Positions 1 to 7,196 are shown, counted from the first letter of the stretch. The stretch: 17,444 nucleotides of DNA from an uncultured Eubacteriales bacterium (GCA_900547165.1 URFZ01000026.1:1-17444), one strand, 5' to 3'. The notes: a model not told the origin generated them from the sequence alone. Translations and numbers: made by a program.

Positions 1-45
1 GCATTCTCTGAAGTTATCTTCACTGATGGCTCGCAGCTCAATCAT
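1..45 (-). CDS. N-terminal fragment of a possible GNAT-type acetyltransferase (runs off the left edge)
   Basis: Fifteen codons are visible on the minus strand, starting MIELRAISEDNFREC. The start has a good ribosome binding site: a GGGGGA run ends seven bases before the ATG. The beta-strand-like IELR followed by an acidic xDNF segment resembles the first strand and turn of GNAT-family N-acetyltransferases, but 15 residues cannot prove a family. The gene starts four bases after the stop of the broken frame next to it, so the two probably formed one operon. The function is a guess; that a gene starts here is fairly secure. Confidence 0.35.
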   Translation of the reverse strand, partial: MIELRAISEDNFREC

Positions 46-49
46 CGGA

Positions 50-301
50 TTATCCCCCTGCGTATGCTTCACAACTTGCTTCTCCTATCATATCATCAAT
101 CTGTCGGTACAGTTCTTCATACACCTGATCTGCTATCGGCTTTTTCGGTGTCCAGAATGCATGGAGCTCCTGAAGCTCCGGGGAATCTCCTAAAAGCTCC
201 TTCACCTTCTCATACGCAAAGTCATTTGCGTCCCGTTCATAGGGCTGTCCAAGATATAGCTCCGTAAAATGCTCTGTTGATCCATCGAGCTTGCGGAGAC
301 T
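50..301 (-). pseudogene. 5'-truncated gene remnant of unknown family
   Basis: This open frame of about 83 codons reads like real protein (FTELYLGQPYERDANDF near its start, LQELHAFWTPKK in the middle, IDDMIGEA near the end), mostly helical and acidic. It has no start codon or ribosome binding site of its own: going upstream on the minus strand it runs straight into the DUF1015 stop codon, and beyond that it only overlaps DUF1015 out of frame. Its end is normal, with the next gene's ribosome binding site overlapping its last codons. I read it as the C-terminal part of a former gene whose 5' part was lost when the DUF1015 end was joined here, in evolution or by misassembly. I do not recognise the family. 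Confidence 0.45.
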
Positions 302-302
302 T

Positions 303-1586
303 TTATCTGATTTTTCTTCCTTCGAGATAGAATCTTTTGTCCTGCGCGTGTCCCATGGAAAAAGTCTTTCTCGGAAGCGCACCGTCAAGCACGACTGTTT
401 TGAACAGTTCGTCCTTTGCGGGAGTCGGAAGCAGAAATCCTATGTTTTCGGGATTTTTGCAGAGTCTTTCGACCTCTTCGTCACCGTGAATGTAATCGAC
501 GGTTCCCGTTTCTTTTTTCAGATACTCGTCAAGGAATGCTTGCAGCGAGCCGACCGTGAGATTTGATTTTTCGTCGGTGACGGAAACATACTGTTTGTTG
601 CCGTTTGAAAGCATTACGAAAACTTGTCTGCCCGCTATGTCTTTCGGCGGCTTCGGTGCTATGAAAATATCTTTAAAAAATCCTGCCAAAGCAACCGTCA
701 TTTTTGCAGCGTCCGCGCCGAAAACAACTCTGTGAATGGGCTCGAATTTCAGCGAATCGTCGTGCAGGTTTACCACTTCGACAAGCGCATATCTTGCGGG
801 ATGTACCGCCGCTTCTTCGGGCGTAAGCGTTTTCTTTATCTCGTTCCAGCACGTTTTTGCCGTTGCCAGAGAATGGTTGCCGTCGCCTACCGCGAATACG
901 AGCGGCTTGCGGCTTTTGAAACCGTATTTTTTGTTGAAAACCGTCTTGCTTCCGAGTTTGTCAAGCGCTTTCATCGCGTTTTGCGCGGCGTCGGTGCGAA
1001 CTATCCAACCCTTGACGTGACCGCTTCTGTTCATAAGGTCAAAGTCATAAAGAGGTGCGAAATCCGACCGTTTTTGCGAAAGCGGTTCTATAACCGTTCT
1101 TTCGGGGTCGTCGATAAGTATCATGACGTGCGGAAACTCTATCGGCGCGTTTTTTCTTATCTCAACTCTCGGCGGAATGCGTTCGAGAACCGTTCCTTCC
1201 GTCGCGCGGACAAGTGTTTTTGCTCCCTTTTCAAAGGAATAATCTTCGAGGTCGAGTTTTCCTATAAGTCCTTTTCTCACGGTTCCGTCGGAAAGTGTCC
1301 GTTCAAGATAAATAAAACAGTTGACAATTGTTTTGAATTTGCCCGTTTCGAGATTTTCTTTCATTTTTGCGTTAACTTCCGCTATTCTTTTTTCTTTTCC
1401 CTTTTTTGAAAGATATATTTCGGGCAGAGTCATCGAAAGGGTAGATGGCGCGTCTGCGACAAGTCTTTTCGTCTTCTTCCAATAGTTTTCGTCGGATGTA
1501 TACTGGTCGCAGGCGACAACCGCCCATTTCATGTATTCAAGTCCGTCTGCGGGTAAAAGTATGTCTGCGGGAGTAAATGTTGTCAT
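303..1586 (-). CDS. DUF1015 family protein
   Basis: A 427-residue soluble protein of the DUF1015 family. Visible family marks are the N-terminal FxPADxLLP segment, a central GDGNHSLATAK motif near residues 234-244, and the C-terminal LPRKTFSMGHA stretch just before the end, so the protein is complete. The ATG at 1586 is chosen over an upstream one at 1649 because GGAGG lies nine bases before it and homology starts there. The family has no firmly assigned biochemical role that I can state; from memory it often sits beside serine biosynthesis genes, but none is here. It has its own vegetative-type promoter and diverges from mtnN. Downstream it abuts a gene remnant without a visible terminator. 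Confidence 0.85.
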   Translation of the reverse strand: MTTFTPADILLPADGLEYMKWAVVACDQYTSDENYWKKTKRLVADAPSTLSMTLPEIYLSKKGKEKRIAEVNAKMKENLETGKFKTIVNCFIYLERTLSDGTVRKGLIGKLDLEDYSFEKGAKTLVRATEGTVLERIPPRVEIRKNAPIEFPHVMILIDDPERTVIEPLSQKRSDFAPLYDFDLMNRSGHVKGWIVRTDAAQNAMKALDKLGSKTVFNKKYGFKSRKPLVFAVGDGNHSLATAKTCWNEIKKTLTPEEAAVHPARYALVEVVNLHDDSLKFEPIHRVVFGADAAKMTVALAGFFKDIFIAPKPPKDIAGRQVFVMLSNGNKQYVSVTDEKSNLTVGSLQAFLDEYLKKETGTVDYIHGDEEVERLCKNPENIGFLLPTPAKDELFKTVVLDGALPRKTFSMGHAQDKRFYLEGRKIR

Positions 1587-1639
1587 TCTTCGATGCCTCC
1601 GTTTTTTTTCTTTTCGGAACGACTGTTCCTTTACAGATA

Positions 1640-1668
1640 ATTTTAACACATCAAAGAGCGTATTTCAA
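1640..1668 (-). promoter_or_regulatory. Vegetative promoter for the DUF1015 gene
   Basis: On the minus strand TTGAAA (1668-1663) and TAAAAT (1645-1640) are separated by exactly 17 bases, giving a leader of roughly 45 bases before the ATG at 1586. Between this promoter and the divergent one for mtnN (1669-1810) I see no convincing operator or RNA structure. Confidence 0.7.
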
Positions 1669-1810
1669 TATATACGGAAAAAATTTGCAAAAAAGCCGAC
1701 CGCTGCGGGCAGTCCGTATCGGAAACGTGGATAAAGCAATATCGAAACATCAAAAACACCAAAAAAGCGGCAGAAAATCATCATCTTAATTATATATCAT
1801 ATTTTCGGGC

Positions 1811-1839
1811 TTGCAATTTATATATATTTATGGTATAAT
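1811..1839 (+). promoter_or_regulatory. Vegetative promoter for mtnN
   Basis: TTGCAA (1811-1816), 17-base spacer, TATAAT (1834-1839), with an extended -10 TGG just before it. It lies about 29 bases upstream of the mtnN start codon. Confidence 0.8.
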
Positions 1840-1867
1840 AGCAAAAGCATTTATGGGGGAAACAAAA

Positions 1868-2566
1868 ATGAGAATCGCAATTATAAGCGCAATGAGTTCT
1901 GAAATCGAAGCTGTTATAGATATTCTTGATAAAACCGAAAAGAAAAAGATCGGCGGCTCGGATATATATTCGGGCAAATATAAGGAAAATGAAATTATCT
2001 GCGCTGTCAGCTACGAGGGTAAGGTCAACGCCGCGGTGTGCGCGCAATCGGTCATTCTTCTTTATAAACCGGACGCGGTTATCAACCTCGGCGTCGGCGG
2101 TGGAATAGACCCGTCTCTGAAGCCGGGCGACGTCGTTGTTGCGACATCCGTCGTTCAGCATGACTTCAATTGTGAAAAACGCGGCTACGCAAAAGGGCAG
2201 GTGTGCAACTTCGAAACTCCGCTGATGAAATGCGACGACGGGATTCGCGAAAAACTTTTTGACTGCGCAAAAGAAATCGATGGGATAACCGTTACGCAGG
2301 GTATCGTGGCAACCGGCGATCAGTTCGTCAGCTCAACCGCGACGGCGCGGCGTATCCGCAAAGAATTCGGTGCTTCCGTCGTTGAAATGGAAAGTGCCGC
2401 GATAGGTCAGACGTGTCTGCTCAACGGCATTCCTTTCGGCGTCGTTCGAGCCGTTTCGGACAACGGGGACGACTCCGCCTTCGGCAGCTTCGGCGATTTT
2501 CTTGAATTTGCCGTTGCAAATTCTGTTAAACTGATAAAACGGTTTCTTGAAAAGAGAGGCGTGTGA
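1868..2566 (+). CDS. mtnN: 5'-methylthioadenosine/S-adenosylhomocysteine nucleosidase
   Basis: A 232-residue cytoplasmic enzyme that hydrolyses methylthioadenosine and S-adenosylhomocysteine to adenine plus the thio-sugar, in methionine salvage and the activated methyl cycle. The sequence has the full family pattern: MRIAIISAMSSEIE with catalytic Glu12, the NLGVGGGID phosphorylase-fold loop near 73-81, VVEMESAA with the ribose-binding Glu175, and RAVSDN with catalytic Asp198. Length is typical. The ATG at 1868 is preferred over the upstream ATG at 1811, which lies inside the promoter; GGGGGA stands seven bases before 1868. Its stop (2564-2566) lies one base before the next start, so it is co-transcribed with the flippase gene, an unusual pairing by function. 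Confidence 0.95.
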   Translation: MRIAIISAMSSEIEAVIDILDKTEKKKIGGSDIYSGKYKENEIICAVSYEGKVNAAVCAQSVILLYKPDAVINLGVGGGIDPSLKPGDVVVATSVVQHDFNCEKRGYAKGQVCNFETPLMKCDDGIREKLFDCAKEIDGITVTQGIVATGDQFVSSTATARRIRKEFGASVVEMESAAIGQTCLLNGIPFGVVRAVSDNGDDSAFGSFGDFLEFAVANSVKLIKRFLEKRGV

Positions 2567-2567
2567 T

Positions 2568-4142
2568 ATGGGGAAATCGGGAAAAAGAGAGGGCTTCCTT
2601 TTAGGCGCTCTTATGCTCTCGTTCTCGGGCTTGCTTGTTAAGATATCGGGACTTGTCTTCCGTGTCGGAGTAACGGGACTTGTTGACCAAAACGACGCCG
2701 CGATGAGCCATTTCAGCGCCGCGTATTCCGTTTATACGTTCCTGCTTTCGCTTGCGACGTCGGGCATTCCAATAGCCATTTCGGCAATGGTCTCCAAAGC
2801 TCTTGCGCTCGGGAAATATAAAGACGTAAAACAACTGATAAAATACGTTACGGTCATCTTTGTTGCGTTCGGAGCCGCGGTTACGGCGCTCGGAATGATA
2901 TTTGCAAGACCGATAGCGCAGTTTATCAACAATGACGATTCGTATTATTGTATGCTTCTGATAATGCCGTCGGTATTTTTCATCAGCGTCGTTTCGGTTT
3001 ACCGAGGATTTTTCCAAGGTTATAATAATATGAAACCGACTTCCGTGTCGAACTTTGTCGATGCGATGATAAAACTTGTTGCGGGCGTCGGTATCGCGGC
3101 ATATTTGCAGAAAAACGGCTATCCCGCACACATAATCGTTGCGGGCGCGATAGCGGGCGTTTCTCTCGGCGCTTTCGGTTCGTGCCTTTATATGTTCCTG
3201 CGCTATATATTCAGAAACAAAGATTACAGAATAACGGTCGCTCAATTCATGGCGGACGAGGGAACTCCGCCGAAAACTCTGATGAAAGAGTTTATGATGA
3301 TAGCGCTGCCCGTTGCACTTTCTTCCATAACCGTGCAGTTGATGGGGCTTATCGATACGACCGTGATAATCAACCGCCTCAAAACGCTTATGCCCGAGGT
3401 CGAGGCACAGGCGGCTTACGGCGCATATTCGACAAAGGCTACCGCAATATTCAATCTGCCGTCGTTCTTCATTATAACGATAGGCGTCAGCCTTGTTCCG
3501 TCCATTTCGGCGGCGTTTGCAAAAAAAGATTCCGTGCTTGTTAAGAGGACGGGAAACCTTGCGCTGAAATATTCGTCTATAATCGCGTTTGCGTGTGCAC
3601 TCGGGCTGAGCGCCGTTTCGCAGCCGACGATTCAACTTATTTTCTCGGGGTCAACACCTCTTGCGGGCGAACTGCTTTCGATTCTTTCGCTTTCGCTTGT
3701 CGCCGTCGGCTTTACAAACGTAACAACTTATATGCTTCAAGCGATAGGCAAGGCATATCAGACAGTCGTTTCAACGGTTGTCGGCGTTATTCTCAAAAGT
3801 ATTCTGACATTTCTTCTTCTTGAACCTCTCGGAATATACGGAGCACCTGTTGCCACGAACATCGCGTACCCGGTCATGTTCATCATCAATCTTGTCTATA
3901 TAAAGAAATACCTCGGTTTTGTTCCGAACTTTATAGATATTTTGCTCAAACCGTTTTTCGCGGGCATTGCCTGTTTCGGTGCGGCATGGGGTACTCTTAA
4001 ACTGTTTGTTATGTGGGGAATATCCCAAAAAATCGCGCTTTTTCCCTCAATTGCGGCAGGGGCAGTTGTGTATATTGCACTATTATTCATCTTAAAATTG
4101 GTCACAATGAACGAAATCAAGCAAGTTGTGAAGAAAAAATAG
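2568..4142 (+). CDS. SpoVB/MurJ-like polysaccharide or lipid flippase (MOP superfamily)
   Basis: A 524-residue integral membrane protein with about 14 hydrophobic segments, of the MOP exporter superfamily (SpoVB, MurJ, Wzx). Typical stretches are SFSGLLVKISGLVFRV at the N-terminus, SGIPIAISAMVSKA near 69-82 and YRGFFQGYNNMKPTS near 145-160, the YRG-FQG loop being characteristic of the SpoVB group. Such proteins are thought to flip lipid-linked cell wall or spore cortex precursors; the substrate cannot be read from sequence. Start: AGAGAGG precedes the ATG at 2568, one base after the mtnN stop, indicating coupling. Its place ahead of hup and the yab cluster matches yabM of Bacillus, so a sporulation or envelope role is likely. 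The MazG gene that often follows it is absent. Confidence 0.88.
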   Translation: MGKSGKREGFLLGALMLSFSGLLVKISGLVFRVGVTGLVDQNDAAMSHFSAAYSVYTFLLSLATSGIPIAISAMVSKALALGKYKDVKQLIKYVTVIFVAFGAAVTALGMIFARPIAQFINNDDSYYCMLLIMPSVFFISVVSVYRGFFQGYNNMKPTSVSNFVDAMIKLVAGVGIAAYLQKNGYPAHIIVAGAIAGVSLGAFGSCLYMFLRYIFRNKDYRITVAQFMADEGTPPKTLMKEFMMIALPVALSSITVQLMGLIDTTVIINRLKTLMPEVEAQAAYGAYSTKATAIFNLPSFFIITIGVSLVPSISAAFAKKDSVLVKRTGNLALKYSSIIAFACALGLSAVSQPTIQLIFSGSTPLAGELLSILSLSLVAVGFTNVTTYMLQAIGKAYQTVVSTVVGVILKSILTFLLLEPLGIYGAPVATNIAYPVMFIINLVYIKKYLGFVPNFIDILLKPFFAGIACFGAAWGTLKLFVMWGISQKIALFPSIAAGAVVYIALLFILKLVTMNEIKQVVKKK

Positions 4143-4150
4143 AAAAAGCC

Positions 4151-4179
4151 TTGAAAAATGCGGAGATTTAGTGTAAAAT
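4151..4179 (+). promoter_or_regulatory. Vegetative promoter for hup
   Basis: TTGAAA (4151-4156), 17-base spacer, TAAAAT (4174-4179), directly after the flippase stop codon. It gives HU an independent and probably strong promoter. Confidence 0.75.
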
Positions 4180-4241
4180 ATTAACCATAAAGGGATTTTT
4201 TGAAACAAAAAATTTTTAATATATCAAAGGAGATTTTTGTT

Positions 4242-4517
4242 ATGAACAAGAATGGTTTGATTGCTGCCGTTGCTGAAAAGTGCGGTATCGCAAAAAAAGA
4301 AGCGGCTGAGGTGGTTGAAGCAACTCTCGACATCATCACCGATTCTCTTAAAAAGGGTGAAAAGGTCCAGATAGTAGGCTTCGGATGCTTCGAAGTTCGT
4401 GAAAGAGCCGAGAGAGAGGGAAGAAATCCCCAGAACCCCGAAACGACCATCAAAATTCCCGCTTGCAAAGTTCCCGTATTCAAAGCAGGAAAAGTTCTTA
4501 AAGACAGCGTAAAGTAA
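4242..4517 (+). CDS. hup: HU-family DNA-binding protein
   Basis: A 91-residue nucleoid protein that binds DNA as a dimer and bends it without sequence preference. It shows the HU signature GFGCFEVRERAEREGRNP (residues about 46-63) with the RNPQ of the beta-arm tip, and the helical N-terminal dimerisation half MNKNGLIAAVAEKCGI. Length is exactly that of bacterial HU. The start at 4242 has a strong AAAGGAGA eight bases upstream; an in-frame TTG-like extension to 4200 overlaps the leader and is not needed. It is a single-gene transcription unit: own promoter before it, strong intrinsic terminator after it. HU in front of rqcP and the yab genes is a common clostridial arrangement. Confidence 0.96.
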   Translation: MNKNGLIAAVAEKCGIAKKEAAEVVEATLDIITDSLKKGEKVQIVGFGCFEVRERAEREGRNPQNPETTIKIPACKVPVFKAGKVLKDSVK

Positions 4518-4538
4518 TCAATTATTAACGTATGATAA

Positions 4539-4583
4539 TTCCTATGCACCCACCGCATTGGGTGCATAGGAAACTGTCTTTTT
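4539..4583 (+). terminator. Intrinsic terminator of hup
   Basis: A 13-bp perfect stem, TTCCTATGCACCC (4539-4551) with GGGTGCATAGGAA (4560-4572), eight-base loop, then a T run at 4579-4583. It ends just 13 bases before the rqcP start, so rqcP needs either read-through or a start very close to its message end. Confidence 0.85.
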
Positions 4584-4596
4584 ATCGGTATTGCTT

Positions 4597-4851
4597 ATGA
4601 GATTGGATAAGTTTCTCAAAGTCTCCCGCCTCATCAAACGGCGCACCGTCGCAAAAGAGGCTTCGGACGGTGCAAGAGTCAAGGTCAACGGAAAAACCGC
4701 AAAACCCGCTTGCGATGTTAAAGAGGGAGACGTGATTGAAATAACTTTCGGCAACAAGACCGTCAGCGTCGAAGTCGTTTCGGTTGCGGAACACGCATTG
4801 AAATCGGACGCCGCGTCGATGTACCGTGTTGTTGATGAGAAAAACGCATAA
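4597..4851 (+). CDS. rqcP: RqcP (YabO)-type S4 RNA-binding protein
   Basis: An 84-residue S4-domain protein. MRLDKFLKVSRLIKRRTVAK is the canonical S4 start, followed by GARVKVNGKTAKPACDVKEGDVIEI, the second half of the fold. In Bacillus the family member RqcP binds stalled 50S subunits and helps RqcH add alanine tails in ribosome quality control. The ATG at 4597 matches the family N-terminus; a TTG at 4591 would add two residues. Neither has a clear Shine-Dalgarno, unlike almost every other gene here, and the start lies just behind the hup terminator. It is the first gene of the yabO-yabP-yabQ-divIC-yabR order. Confidence 0.9.
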   Translation: MRLDKFLKVSRLIKRRTVAKEASDGARVKVNGKTAKPACDVKEGDVIEITFGNKTVSVEVVSVAEHALKSDAASMYRVVDEKNA

Positions 4852-4874
4852 AACTTTCGTCTGCGTCATACCTT
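4846..4874 (+). promoter_or_regulatory. Candidate SigE-type sporulation promoter before yabP
   Basis: GCATAAA (4846-4852) and CATACCTT (4867-4874) are 14 bases apart, close to the Bacillus SigE pattern KMATATT-N14-CATACANT. In Bacillus yabP and yabQ belong to the SigE regulon, so the position makes sense. The predicted transcript start would fall almost on the ribosome binding site at 4880, which weakens the call. Confidence 0.3.
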
Positions 4875-4892
4875 TTAACGAGGTGAATGCGT

Positions 4893-5162
4893 ATGACGGA
4901 AGAAAGTATTGCAAGTTCTGTTGTTCTTGAAAACAGAGAAAAACTGACGGTGAGCGGTGTTACCGAAATAACGTCGTTCAACGAGGAGAGGATAGAACTT
5001 GATACCTGCCTCGGTCATCTTTGCGTCAGGGGCAAAGGCATGACCGTAACGGATCTTTCTTCCGAGACAGGGGAGGTCAGCGCAACGGGTTCTTTTTCGA
5101 GTGTTGCGTATACGGGCAGGGCGAGAGGAAAAAAATCTTTTCGCGAAAAGGTCTTTGGCTGA
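4893..5162 (+). CDS. yabP: Sporulation protein YabP
   Basis: An 89-residue YabP-family protein. The family pattern is clear: LENREKLTVSGVTEITSFNE at about residues 12-31, then LDTCLGHLCVRGKGMTVTDL. In Bacillus YabP, with YabQ, is made in the mother cell and YabQ is needed for cortex formation; the molecular action of YabP is unknown. The ATG at 4893 is chosen over one at 4887 because GAGG (4880-4883) is nine bases away from 4893 but only three from 4887. It overlaps the start of yabQ by one base. Confidence 0.88.
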   Translation: MTEESIASSVVLENREKLTVSGVTEITSFNEERIELDTCLGHLCVRGKGMTVTDLSSETGEVSATGSFSSVAYTGRARGKKSFREKVFG

Positions 5163-5476
5163 TGGGGTTTGACAATTCTTTTCAGTTGCTGCTGTTTCTT
5201 TATTCCCTGATTTTCGGAGTCGTTCTCGGAGCGGTTTATACGGGGCTTTCCGCTTTGCGGTTGTTCAAGCCTCCGTCTTCGCTTCTTTTGTTTTTTTCGG
5301 ATTCCGTATATTTTTTGCTTTCCGCCGTTGCCTTTTTTGTATTTACGTTTGTTTTTTGTGACGGTGAGATCAGATTATTCGTGTTGCTGACGGTCTTTAT
5401 CGGCTGGCTTTGCGAGTATCTGACGTTGGGAAGCCTTATAAAACGATTTATTAAAAAGAAAAAAAAGAAAACATAG
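5162..5476 (+). CDS. yabQ: Spore cortex biosynthesis protein YabQ
   Basis: A 104-residue membrane protein with three hydrophobic segments (about 7-29, 41-63, 70-92) and a lysine-rich tail (KKKKKK). Sequence is divergent, as usual for YabQ, but size, topology, the LFLYSLIFGVVLGAVY start and position directly after yabP with a one-base TGATG overlap identify it. Bacillus YabQ is in the outer forespore membrane and is required for cortex synthesis. It is translationally coupled to yabP. Confidence 0.82.
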   Translation: MGFDNSFQLLLFLYSLIFGVVLGAVYTGLSALRLFKPPSSLLLFFSDSVYFLLSAVAFFVFTFVFCDGEIRLFVLLTVFIGWLCEYLTLGSLIKRFIKKKKKKT

Positions 5477-5502
5477 TTTTTTTCCGATAAGAGGTAAAAA
5501 AG

Positions 5503-5781
5503 ATGTTGAAATCGGTATTTGTTGTCAGAGCGGTTCTTATTGTCGTCGTTGTTGCGCTCGTTATCGGCGTTGTTACGATGATGGCGACCAATTCCGCAAG
5601 CGAAAAATCAAATGCGGATGTTGAAAACGCGATCAAAGAGCAAAATATGAAAAATGATGAGATGAAAGAAATTCTCGATCCCACGAACGAGGCGGATTTT
5701 AAGCAGGATATTGCGGAAAAAGACCTCGGTTACGGCAAGGGCGACGAGAAAGTTTACGTCTCTCCCGATTCGGGGAAATAA
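5503..5781 (+). CDS. divIC: Septum formation initiator DivIC/FtsB-like protein
   Basis: A 92-residue bitopic membrane protein: one N-terminal transmembrane helix (about 8-28), a charged coiled-coil segment (about 34-58), then a short C-terminal part ending with LGYGKGDEKVYV, the typical DivIC close (usually written EKLGYVxPGExVY). DivIC with FtsL and DivIB forms the divisome subcomplex that activates septal wall synthesis. AAGAGG stands about ten bases before the ATG. It sits between yabQ and yabR as in Bacillus. Confidence 0.88.
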   Translation: MLKSVFVVRAVLIVVVVALVIGVVTMMATNSASEKSNADVENAIKEQNMKNDEMKEILDPTNEADFKQDIAEKDLGYGKGDEKVYVSPDSGK

Positions 5782-5829
5782 TAAGGAAGTGACGGAAAAA
5801 ACCGTCGGAATTCGGAGGAAAAACCCTAT

Positions 5830-6243
5830 ATGGCAGTTGCGGTCGGAGATATTGCTGTCGGAAAAGTGACGAAGATAATGCCTTTCGGCGCGTTCGTCAG
5901 ACTTGAAAACGGAGAAAGCGGGCTTGTTCACATTTCCGAGGTTTCGTCCGGGTTTGTCAAAGACATTAACGAGGTTCTTGCGGTAGGGCAGGAAGTTCGT
6001 GTCAAAGTTATCAGTATTGATGACAAAAAGAGAATAAATCTTTCCATAAAAAAAGCGGACGACACGGCAAAAAAAGAACAGCCGTGTCCGAGAAGTTCCG
6101 CACCCGCACCTGCGCTTGTAAGGGAAAAAAGGCCCCCTGAACCGCAGTCTTTTGATGATATGATATCGAAGTTTATGAAAGAATCGGGCGATAAATTGAG
6201 CGATTTCAAAGATAACAAGCGCACCCGCCCGAGAAGAAAATAA
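5830..6243 (+). CDS. yabR: YabR-like S1 RNA-binding domain protein
   Basis: A 137-residue protein with one S1 domain at about residues 5-75: VGKVTKIMPFGAFVRLENGESGLVHISEVS, then VGQEVRVKVISIDDKKRINLSIK. The remainder is a charged, proline-rich, probably disordered tail ending in basic residues (TRPRRK). It binds RNA; the precise role of YabR is unknown. GGAGG is ten bases before the start. Last gene of the yab cluster; in many relatives spoIIE follows, but here a composite palindrome and the SpoIID-type pair follow instead. Confidence 0.9.
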   Translation: MAVAVGDIAVGKVTKIMPFGAFVRLENGESGLVHISEVSSGFVKDINEVLAVGQEVRVKVISIDDKKRINLSIKKADDTAKKEQPCPRSSAPAPALVREKRPPEPQSFDDMISKFMKESGDKLSDFKDNKRTRPRRK

Positions 6244-6260
6244 TATTGTGTAAAGAAACT

Positions 6261-6337
6261 CACACCGTTTTTGATATGCACCCCAAAAGTTAGACACTTA
6301 TGGAGGTGCATATCATTTTGCGGTGTGCTATTTTTTT
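6261..6337 (+). terminator. Composite hairpin terminator after yabR
   Basis: An outer stem CACACCG (6261-6267) pairs with CGGTGTG (6321-6327) and is followed by a run of seven T at 6331-6337, which fits an intrinsic terminator. The loop of this stem is itself occupied by another palindrome (6272-6315), which makes the structure much longer than normal. Confidence 0.6.
6272..6315. repeat. 44-bp palindrome resembling two fused IS3-type ends
   Basis: TGATATGCACC (6272-6282) and its exact complement GGTGCATATCA (6305-6315) frame a 22-base centre containing CCCCAAAAGTTAGACA. That sequence is very like the terminal inverted repeats of many IS3-family elements (CCCCAAAAGTTAGAC). No transposase is present. 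It may be a collapsed insertion sequence or a minimal MITE. Confidence 0.4.
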
Positions 6338-6387
6338 GTCCTTTTGCATAGTATGTTTCAGAGAAAATGTTTTTTGGAGGTAGATTT

Positions 6388-7182
6388 ATGGCGCAGGAAA
6401 AAGATGATTTTAAGCGACTGTCGGAAAAATACGAAAATGAACTGATGAATTATTACCGTGCGCACGCGCCGACCGTGCTTTCGTATTCGGGCAATACAAG
6501 AAGCATTGAACCGTCGGAGTTTGAAAGAGACAGAGTTTCCGAACATCGTATCGGAAATGAAACAAACGTTTCCGAGTTGTCGGAAAACGAAGCCTCGGCA
6601 GGGGAACAACGCGAAGAGATAGTTCATCTTGAAGAAGAGAATATTCCTCCCGAAAATTCTCCTCTTGCCGATGAACCGACGCTTCCCATGAGCCCGTTGC
6701 CGAATATCGAAGACGTTCCGCCGTCGGAAAACGGAAGCGGGGACAATATGCGTTCGAGAGGTTCGGCTTCAACTCAAACGGAACGCGACGACAGACCTCC
6801 GCAGGCACAGGGAACGGGTACTGGCTTTATCAAGGTCGCCGTCTCGACCGCACAGCAGGCAGTTCCTCTGCCGGGCTGCAAAGTCACGATTTCAAGCGGA
6901 GAAAACGGAATAGACTTTTATACCGAATACGAAACCGACCTTTCGGGCAATACGCCGATTGTGTCCGTCCCCGCGCCGAGCCGCGACCTTTCGCAGACCC
7001 CCGGCGGCAATGTCAGACCGTATTACAGATACAGCATTGATGTCGAATTTCCCGGTTACGACGAGGTGAACATAACCGAAGTTCCCGTGTTTGAGGGCAT
7101 TCTTTCCATACAGCCTGTTTCGCTGGCTCCCGCTGCGGGCGGCGGAAAAACCACGACCGATACCCCGGGATTCCCGCTTTAA
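6388..7182 (+). CDS. Acidic protein with C-terminal prealbumin-like domain, partner of the SpoIID-type gene
   Basis: A 264-residue protein without signal peptide or membrane segment. Residues 1-145 are acidic, rich in Ser, Glu, Pro and Asn, and probably disordered. Residues about 147-250 look like a beta-sandwich of the carboxypeptidase-regulatory/prealbumin type: GFIKVAVSTAQQAVPLPGCK, then a GxxxxTEYETDLSGNT segment and a final YSIDVEFPGYDEVNITEVPV. Such domains usually mediate adhesion or surface packing. The start at 6388 has GGAGG seven bases upstream. The stop overlaps the ribosome binding site of the next gene, which encodes a spore-type peptidoglycan protein, so a role in the spore envelope is inferred. 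I know no named homologue. Confidence 0.7.
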   Translation: MAQEKDDFKRLSEKYENELMNYYRAHAPTVLSYSGNTRSIEPSEFERDRVSEHRIGNETNVSELSENEASAGEQREEIVHLEEENIPPENSPLADEPTLPMSPLPNIEDVPPSENGSGDNMRSRGSASTQTERDDRPPQAQGTGTGFIKVAVSTAQQAVPLPGCKVTISSGENGIDFYTEYETDLSGNTPIVSVPAPSRDLSQTPGGNVRPYYRYSIDVEFPGYDEVNITEVPVFEGILSIQPVSLAPAAGGGKTTTDTPGFPL

Positions 7183-7196
7183 AGGAGGCGACGGAT

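Noticed and set aside
624..1409. Long plus-strand frame opposite DUF1015
   Set aside because: Antisense shadow of a well-conserved gene; the translation is Arg/Phe/Cys-rich without domains.
1690..1725. GC-rich stretch GCCGACCGCTGCGGGCAGTC beside an A/T run as a possible terminator
   Set aside because: The arms do not pair well and no gene ends there on the relevant strand.
2601..3635. 344-codon minus-strand frame opposite the flippase
   Set aside because: Low-complexity Arg/Asn/Tyr-rich translation, mirror of a clear membrane protein gene.
5608..6297. Minus-strand frames opposite divIC and yabR
   Set aside because: Shadows; no ribosome binding site and no recognisable domain, while both plus-strand genes are certain.
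6341..6387. CATAGTAT before the prealbumin-like gene as a SigK/SigE -10 element
   Set aside because: No matching -35 element at the right distance.
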